Source of the DNA: Acetoanaerobium sticklandii | Lineage (GTDB): Bacteria; Bacillota; Clostridia; Peptostreptococcales; Filifactoraceae | DNA length: 64,000 nt | NCBI RefSeq assembly: GCF_000196455.1 | Contig: NC_014614.1 | Location: 2,375,001-2,439,000 of the forward strand | Reading direction: 5' to 3' | Part shown: positions 59,017 to 64,000 of the stretch, one piece after another | Layout: each line of letters opens with the position of its first letter | Position numbering within the stretch: the first letter of the stretch is position 1 | Position numbers and translations under genes: made by a program | Notes under the pieces: model-generated | Told to the model about the DNA's origin: nothing | Database searches by the model: none | What the model saw: the letters and a program-made list of their open reading frames with translations, nothing else

Positions 59017-61560
59017 CTACACCTTCAAATCCAGTCCTGAAGGAAGCTGCTTAGCAGTTTCTTCTACAAATGATATTTTTGCTGTATCCTCATCACCTGA
59101 AAGTTCAACTTTCTTGAGCTCATAACCTATATTTTGCAGAAGATTTTCCAGCGAAGTCATTTCATTTTTTATTGATGAAAGTACATTTTCTCCTGCTGAA
59201 ATCTTTACAGCTACGCTTTTATGCTCCACTTTCAAATAAAATCCGAGATCTCCAAGTCCTTTAGTGCTTAAATCCATGAGTATGCTCATATCCTCTGGGT
59301 CAATTTTATCTTTTTGCTTAGGTGTTTTTACAAAAACATTGGCCTGAGAACCTTCTTGATTCATATAAAATGGAATCTGTAGCATGGATTCTCCTTTTGA
59401 GGCTTTGCTGCTTTCTTTTATGTGTTCACTCATCTGTCTTAAATATTTTTCAAAAACCTCTTTATCTTCTTTTTTTAGAGTTTTAACTATTTCTTCAGCT
59501 TCTTTCATGTGCTGATAAAACATAGTCATATTCTCTTTAGTAGTTTCTTTCGTAAGATTGTTATTGTTTTCAAGAGTTTTAACTACTGTCTTCATGACCT
59601 TGGTCAAATCTCCTAAATCTTTTCTTTCAGCTTCTTCAATAATTTTATCTACTAGCTGGGTAACCATTGATTTTGGTTTTAAATTATCTGCCATGCTCAT
59701 TACTGAGCGCATACTATTTATGCTAGGGTTTTTTACTATATCTGCACTTAGCTTAGAACTATCAAAACTGCTCATAGTAGAAAGGCTATATTGACTACTT
59801 CTATACTCGTACTGCTCGACATAAGCACTCATATTTCTTATATCGCTTCTTAGAGGGTCAATCCCTTCGTTTACCATAGAATAAATATGAACTGCTCTTA
59901 TATTGACTCTTAGATACTGGTAATGCTTATATGCTTCAGTTTTATTGCTATCTCCTGAAGTTAATGAATTAATATTTGCTGTATCTGTACTTACTTCAAA
60001 CTCCATAGAAGTCAAGCTTACTTGATAGTTAAAGGCTCTTGGTACTATATTCGCTCCTCTTCCTATATCAAGTAGACTAATATTTGAGGTATATGAACTA
60101 ATCTGCGCAGTATCTAGAGATTCTACACTTTGAATTATAGCCGCTGCTCTTAGCACTACTGTATCTGCATGAGACAGCACTTTTAGCTCTCTAGCTTGAC
60201 TAAATAAAAATTCATATCCATCGCTGTTTTTCTTGTCAGAAATTAAATTCACTAGCTTTACGTTTTCGTCTACTATTTTATCCTTTGAAATACTATTTAC
60301 AGCTTGAATCAGCTTATTGGCTTTTAATATTTCTTCTTGAGTAAACTGGTTTAAGCTTATCAGCTCTAGTTCTTGCTGAAATTCTTTCACCATATCTAGC
60401 AAGCTTTTTAAATCCTTGGAGCCTAAATCTAATCCCTGCTTTATAAGGTAAGCAGCCGTATCCTTATCCATGAGTTTTTGAAGCTCTGATAGAATCTCAC
60501 GTAATTCTTTTATACTCTCTACTGCTTCTTTAGTTATACCTTGATTATTTCTAAGCAAATCCTTAGAAATATCAATATCAGCTTCACTAAGCCCTATATC
60601 CTTTATAAATCTCTTTATTTCATTTTCCATATTACTTAAATCATTTTCGCTTAGAGGTCTCACTGAAGATGCACCGTAAGCCACGCTATTTGACGAGGCT
60701 GATGCAATTGATGAGCTTTGAATATAGTTTTTAAGCTTGTAAAGCACATCTATACTCACATCTTCATTTAATTTAATCGCATCAATCAAAGTCTTATTGT
60801 CAATATCTTTAATATTGTGAAGCTTTGAAAATACATCGTGTATATTATCAATATTCGATTTATTTATCTCAATGCCCATTTTTGACAATGCTCTAATTGA
60901 ATCTAGAACATCCTTGCCCATATCTACACCATAAATCTCTTTAGCTAGTTTTCTCGCTTCATCATAAGACATATCTTTCGACATATATGCCTTGAAAACT
61001 TCAGTTTCTAATGATGTAATATCATTTTTAGATATATCATTCATAGCTGATTCTATTTCCCATACAGACATATTATCTAGGTCGTATCCTGCGCCCTGAA
61101 GCTTTGCTATAGCATCTAGAGTAAGATTTGCTCTAAGATTTTCCATAGTTTTTTTCACGGCCACATATCTTTCAATATTTTCTTTGGTTATAGGGATTTC
61201 AAATCTTTTTAAGTTTTTTATTGCATCTTTATTTTCGTCAGTTGTTTTTAGTCCCAAATCCTTTAGCTTAGCTTCGTCAGTCACTTCTTCTTCTTTTTCT
61301 TCTGTAATTTTATCCTCGCTTACTACTTTTAGAGATTCTATATCTCTTCTTTTAATTTCCAGTAACTGTCCTTTAGAAATTTCTACTTCTTTCTTAAGAA
61401 CTAAATCCATTACTGTTCCATTTTTATCTTCTATTCTTAAATTCTTTCCATCCTTGGAAATTACTTGGCCCTCAATGACCCTGTTAGATGGCAAGCTCAT
61501 ATATGCTTCACTTATATTTTTTGATGAGATATTGCCCGTTGACGAGTATCCTTGAATCAC
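59017..61560 (-). CDS. Large flagellar-associated protein (DUF6240-like) with FliK-like C-terminal domain
   Basis: This 847-residue protein starts with GTG (AAGGTGA upstream). It is mostly charged helices, with little low complexity, and its C-terminal region (about 735-847) resembles the FliK hook-length-control C-terminal domain (STKGLGDLGFYLKVEHKSVA, ENLLQNIGYELKKVELSGDE). The first 100 residues include a beta-like part (VIEGQVISKDGKNLRIEDKN). I think it belongs to the DUF6240 family. It lies just before the FlhB-like gene, and FliK and FlhB C-domains are partners in substrate switching, so a role in hook or export control is plausible. Confidence 0.75.
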   Translation of the reverse strand: MIQGYSSTGNISSKNISEAYMSLPSNRVIEGQVISKDGKNLRIEDKNGTVMDLVLKKEVEISKGQLLEIKRRDIESLKVVSEDKITEEKEEEVTDEAKLKDLGLKTTDENKDAIKNLKRFEIPITKENIERYVAVKKTMENLRANLTLDAIAKLQGAGYDLDNMSVWEIESAMNDISKNDITSLETEVFKAYMSKDMSYDEARKLAKEIYGVDMGKDVLDSIRALSKMGIEINKSNIDNIHDVFSKLHNIKDIDNKTLIDAIKLNEDVSIDVLYKLKNYIQSSSIASASSNSVAYGASSVRPLSENDLSNMENEIKRFIKDIGLSEADIDISKDLLRNNQGITKEAVESIKELREILSELQKLMDKDTAAYLIKQGLDLGSKDLKSLLDMVKEFQQELELISLNQFTQEEILKANKLIQAVNSISKDKIVDENVKLVNLISDKKNSDGYEFLFSQARELKVLSHADTVVLRAAAIIQSVESLDTAQISSYTSNISLLDIGRGANIVPRAFNYQVSLTSMEFEVSTDTANINSLTSGDSNKTEAYKHYQYLRVNIRAVHIYSMVNEGIDPLRSDIRNMSAYVEQYEYRSSQYSLSTMSSFDSSKLSADIVKNPSINSMRSVMSMADNLKPKSMVTQLVDKIIEEAERKDLGDLTKVMKTVVKTLENNNNLTKETTKENMTMFYQHMKEAEEIVKTLKKEDKEVFEKYLRQMSEHIKESSKASKGESMLQIPFYMNQEGSQANVFVKTPKQKDKIDPEDMSILMDLSTKGLGDLGFYLKVEHKSVAVKISAGENVLSSIKNEMTSLENLLQNIGYELKKVELSGDEDTAKISFVEETAKQLPSGLDLKV

Positions 61561-61602
61561 TAACTATCACCTTCTTTTGTTTTGAATAAATCCACACTAT
61601 CT

Positions 61603-61630
61603 TTATCGGAAACTCTTTCAAATCTCTTGA
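61603..61630 (-). promoter_or_regulatory. Sigma-28-like promoter of the FliK-like gene
   Basis: The reverse strand has TCAA (61630-61627), 16 bases, then TCCGATAA (61610-61603), a near match to the SigD/FliA consensus. Confidence 0.5.
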
Positions 61631-61682
61631 TATCAACCTTTGTCCTATGCTAGGCATATTGGACTATTGATTATAAATGGAT

Positions 61683-61710
61683 TAAAGAATATTCTTTAAA
61701 GTGCCGATAA
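61683..61710 (+). promoter_or_regulatory. Sigma-28-like promoter of yaaR
   Basis: TAAA (61683-61686), 16 bases and GCCGATAA (61703-61710) match the SigD/FliA consensus at nearly every base. The start would be about 40 bases before the yaaR coding start. Confidence 0.7.
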
Positions 61711-61758
61711 ATATTTACGAATATGTATGTAAAGTATTTTTAAAACTAGGAGGATACC

Positions 61759-62226
61759 ATGCAAGGAGCTAACGGAGTAGGAATTAAGGGTATACAACAG
61801 CTTCCCCTAGCTACTAATATAAAATTAGAAGGTAAGTCAGCCATCAAAGAGGCTTCTAGGTCTGATTTTTTGGAAAAATTCGAGAAGATAAAATCTGAAA
61901 ATGTAAAAGAAGAGCTTGAAAATATATTTGGAAAAATTACTGAGCAAGCTGATAAGATTGGTGAAAAGATGTATTTAAAGGATATTTTGGAATATAAAAA
62001 GCTCGTAAAAGAGTTTCTAAATGTTGCAACCCAAAATTCTCATCAATTCCAAAATCAGAATTTTTTAGATAGAAGAGGTCGTCATAGAAATTACTCTATA
62101 GTAAAAACTGTAGATAGAGAGCTCGATACTCTAACTAGAGAATTTATTAATGGTCAGATAGACCATATGGGAGTCCTAAAAAAAATCGACGATATCAGAG
62201 GAATGCTATTAGATATTATGATGTAA
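61759..62226 (+). CDS. YaaR family protein (DUF327)
   Basis: This 155-residue, fully helical protein matches YaaR/DUF327 (FLEKFEKIKSENVKEELENI, VKEFLNVATQNSHQFQNQNF, YSIVKTVDRELDTLTREFI). The family has no settled role. Its sigma-28-like promoter and position, divergent from the FliK-like gene, indicate a link with flagella. AGGAGG precedes the ATG. Confidence 0.85.
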   Translation: MQGANGVGIKGIQQLPLATNIKLEGKSAIKEASRSDFLEKFEKIKSENVKEELENIFGKITEQADKIGEKMYLKDILEYKKLVKEFLNVATQNSHQFQNQNFLDRRGRHRNYSIVKTVDRELDTLTREFINGQIDHMGVLKKIDDIRGMLLDIMM

Positions 62227-62280
62227 CCATTCTAAACCATATTATTAACTTCATATCTATTTATAGAATTATATAATTCA

Positions 62281-62320
62281 AGCCATCTATAAGAGGACGC
62301 TCCTCAATATAAATGGCTTT
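62281..62320 (+). terminator. Terminator of yaaR
   Basis: AAGCCAT (62281-62287) pairs with ATGGCTT (62314-62320), and an inner GAGG/CCTC stem closes five bases; T-rich sequence follows. It lies between the convergent yaaR and degV-like genes. Confidence 0.7.
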
Positions 62321-62325
62321 TTATT

Positions 62326-63189
62326 TTATCTCATTTTTTCTTTTGTATAATAGGCTATCCCTATAGCTCCTGGGCCTACATGAAGCCCTATAACTGGGCC
62401 TATATCGTGAATAGCTATGGTTTTAATAGGAAGAATTTCTTTTAACTTTTCTGCTACTAGCTTTGCTTCATCTATGCAGTTTATATGATGAACCACTAGT
62501 TCCTCAAGCCCTCCAAAGTCTTTGGCATCCTCAAGGATTTTTTCAATCATCTGAGTTACAGCTTTTTGCTTTGTCCTCACTTTTTTGTATATGCTAGTTA
62601 TTCCATCTTCTACGGTTAAGATTGGAATGATTTTAAGAAGGTTGCCAAGTATAGCTCCAGCTCTTCCTATCCTTCCACCTTTTTCTAAATACACCAGATT
62701 ATCAGGTATGAATAAAAATCTGCTTCTGTCTATATTGTCTTTGGCTTTTTCTACTATTTTATCTAAAGAAAGCCCCTCTATAGCTGCCTTTGCCGCAGCA
62801 AGCACTGCAAATCCCAGCTGCATACAGTTTGATTTAGAATCTACTACCTCTATTTCTGCATCAGGAAGCTTTTCTAATACCATGTTTTTTGCCATAAGTG
62901 CACTTTGGTAGGTTCCACTCATATCCGATGAAAGAAAAACTCCAACTGCACTATCTCCACTAGAAACTATATCATAGAAAGCCTTTACTAGCTCTCCTAT
63001 AGGTGGCTGAGAGGATTTAGGTATCCCTTTTTTATCCATGAGATTGTAAAAGTCCTCATTTGAAATTTCGGTTTCTCTATAGCTTTCATCTCCAAAATCA
63101 ACACTTAGAGACACCTGATTAATGTTGTATTTTTCAAGGAGCTGCTTTCCCATATAGCTGGTACTGTCAGCGATAACTCTAGTACCCAT
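62326..63189 (-). CDS. DegV family fatty-acid-binding protein
   Basis: This 287-residue protein matches DegV: RVIADSTSYMGKQLLEKYNI, IPKSSQPPIGELVKAFYDIV, VFLSSDMSGTYQSALMA, VYLEKGGRIGRAGAILGNLL. The family binds a single fatty acid; FakB paralogues present fatty acids to the kinase FakA for phosphorylation. The fakA gene is not in the window, so FakB activity is only possible. AGGAGG precedes the ATG. It is encoded 36 bases after prfB on the same strand. Confidence 0.93.
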   Translation of the reverse strand: MGTRVIADSTSYMGKQLLEKYNINQVSLSVDFGDESYRETEISNEDFYNLMDKKGIPKSSQPPIGELVKAFYDIVSSGDSAVGVFLSSDMSGTYQSALMAKNMVLEKLPDAEIEVVDSKSNCMQLGFAVLAAAKAAIEGLSLDKIVEKAKDNIDRSRFLFIPDNLVYLEKGGRIGRAGAILGNLLKIIPILTVEDGITSIYKKVRTKQKAVTQMIEKILEDAKDFGGLEELVVHHINCIDEAKLVAEKLKEILPIKTIAIHDIGPVIGLHVGPGAIGIAYYTKEKMR

Positions 63190-63225
63190 GCATTTTCCTC
63201 CTCATATGTTACAATTCATCTGTCT

Positions 63226-64000
63226 TTAGCTAGGCTTAACTTGGTTTTCTTTAAGATAAGCATTGATAAAAGGCATTATATTTCCATCCATTACTGATTG
63301 TACGTGTCCTATCTCAGTATTGGTTCTATGATCCTTTACCATAGTATAGGGCTGAAATACATAGGATCTAATCTGAGAACCCCAGCTTATCTGTGAATAT
63401 TCACCTTGAAGGTCCTCTATTTTATCCTTATGCTCTAGCTCCTTTAACTCTATGAGCTTTGCCATGAGCATTTTCATTGCTGTTTCTTTGTTTGAATGCT
63501 GAGAGCGCTGGTTCTGGCATTGCACCACTATTCCTGTAGGAAGGTGGGTGATACGTATAGCAGATTCTGTTTTGTTGACATGCTGACCACCAGCTCCAGA
63601 CGCTCTATACGTATCTATTTTCAAATCAGCTGGATTAATATCAATTTCTATGCTGTCATCTAGCTCTGGAATTACGTCCACAGATGCAAAAGAGGTGTGA
63701 CGCTTGCCAGAGGTGTCAAAAGGAGAAATTCTCACAATCCTATGAACTCCCTTTTCACTTTTCAGATAACCATAGGCATTAGCACCTTCGATTTTTAGAG
63801 TAACGCTTTTTATTCCTGCCTCTGGATCTGCTATCATATCTAGCTCAATTACTCTAAATCCCATACTCTGAGCAAATCTGTCGTACATTCTAAGTAGCAT
63901 TTTAGTCCAGTCCTGAGCATCAAGCCCTCCAGAACCTGCATGTATGGATACTATTGCATTGTTCATATCATACTGCCCACTGAGCAGGGTTGCTATCTTA
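63226..64000 (-). CDS. prfB: Peptide chain release factor 2, C-terminal part (truncated by window edge)
   Basis: This is the last 258 codons of RF2, which ends translation at UAA and UGA. The RF2-specific SPF motif is present (RISPFDTSGKRHTS), as is the catalytic GGQ in YRASGAGGQHVNKTES. The frame continues beyond the window (KIATLLSGQYDMNNAIVSIH), so an ATG at 63966 is internal, not the start. The 5' part, where RF2 genes often have a programmed +1 frameshift at a UGA, lies outside. Confidence 0.95.
   Translation of the reverse strand, partial: KIATLLSGQYDMNNAIVSIHAGSGGLDAQDWTKMLLRMYDRFAQSMGFRVIELDMIADPEAGIKSVTLKIEGANAYGYLKSEKGVHRIVRISPFDTSGKRHTSFASVDVIPELDDSIEIDINPADLKIDTYRASGAGGQHVNKTESAIRITHLPTGIVVQCQNQRSQHSNKETAMKMLMAKLIELKELEHKDKIEDLQGEYSQISWGSQIRSYVFQPYTMVKDHRTNTEIGHVQSVMDGNIMPFINAYLKENQVKPS

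Noticed and set aside
63226..63966. A short complete RF2-like gene starting at ATG 63966
   Set aside because: The frame continues to the window edge with conserved RF2 residues, so the ATG is internal.
1..64000. tRNA, rRNA, c-di-GMP riboswitches
   Set aside because: I saw no cloverleaf, rRNA segment or GEMM-type pattern, despite the several c-di-GMP proteins; a covariance-model search was not possible here.

Overview
The window is a low-GC chromosomal segment of an anaerobic Firmicute. The gene content fits an amino-acid-fermenting clostridium of the Peptostreptococcaceae/Acetoanaerobium type: catabolic glutamate dehydrogenase, clostridial ferredoxin, an electron-bifurcation-type flavin/Fe-S complex next to rex, a UGA-containing (selenocysteine) glutaredoxin, flagellar genes, SLH surface protein and several c-di-GMP proteins. 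The genus is inference. I saw no rRNA, tRNA, IS element, prophage or CRISPR array.

Layout. 1-4.0 kb: truncated sensor kinase and its OmpR-type regulator, a DUF4342 protein and a PAS-GGDEF-HD-GYP protein. 4.2-6.1 kb: DEAD-box helicase and cold-shock protein, the latter with a long leader able to mask its own ribosome-binding site. 6.2-12.3 kb: methyltransferase plus peptide/nickel-type ABC transporter. 12.3-12.8 kb: an unusual divergent control region with two promoter-proximal terminators. 12.8-15.2 kb: FmdE-like protein, Mrp ATPase, DUF134 protein and a Fur-family regulator. 15.4 kb: selenocysteine glutaredoxin, broken by its in-frame TGA in a naive translation. 15.7-20.7 kb: aconitase-family hydratase and an SsuABC/TauABC-like transporter. 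20.8-24.5 kb: two related GGDEF proteins, one ending in a hemerythrin domain. 24.7-31.6 kb: a regulator with a DNA-binding domain at each end, then a 1583-residue SLH surface protein. 31.7-38.9 kb: zinc-ribbon membrane protein, NERD-HRDC protein, two ABC-F ATPases and an M3 peptidase. 39-42 kb: nitroreductase, ferredoxin, glutamate dehydrogenase. 42.1-48.8 kb: a three-subunit NADH/ferredoxin/NAD(P)H flavoprotein complex resembling Stn-type transhydrogenases, and Rex. 49-51.2 kb: a third ABC-F with a long leader holding a possible leader peptide. 51.2-53.8 kb: the tsaE-tsaB-rimI-tsaD tRNA t6A operon. 54.1-55 kb: ribU under an FMN riboswitch. 55-57.2 kb: tex. 57.3-62.2 kb: a flagellar block (fliS, flagellin, FlhB-C-terminal-like, FliK-like, yaaR) with three sigma-28-like promoters. 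62.3-64 kb: degV-like gene and the 3' part of prfB.

How the parts work together. The gdh, ferredoxin, StnABC-like and rex genes form a redox block: glutamate oxidation yields NADH, the complex would exchange electrons among NADH, ferredoxin and probably NADPH, and Rex would sense NADH/NAD+. Three c-di-GMP enzymes, the flagellar block and the SLH surface protein suggest control of motility versus surface life. Much of the control visible in the DNA is at RNA level: FMN riboswitch, cold-shock leader, short terminated leaders, a possible leader peptide and a SECIS-like hairpin.
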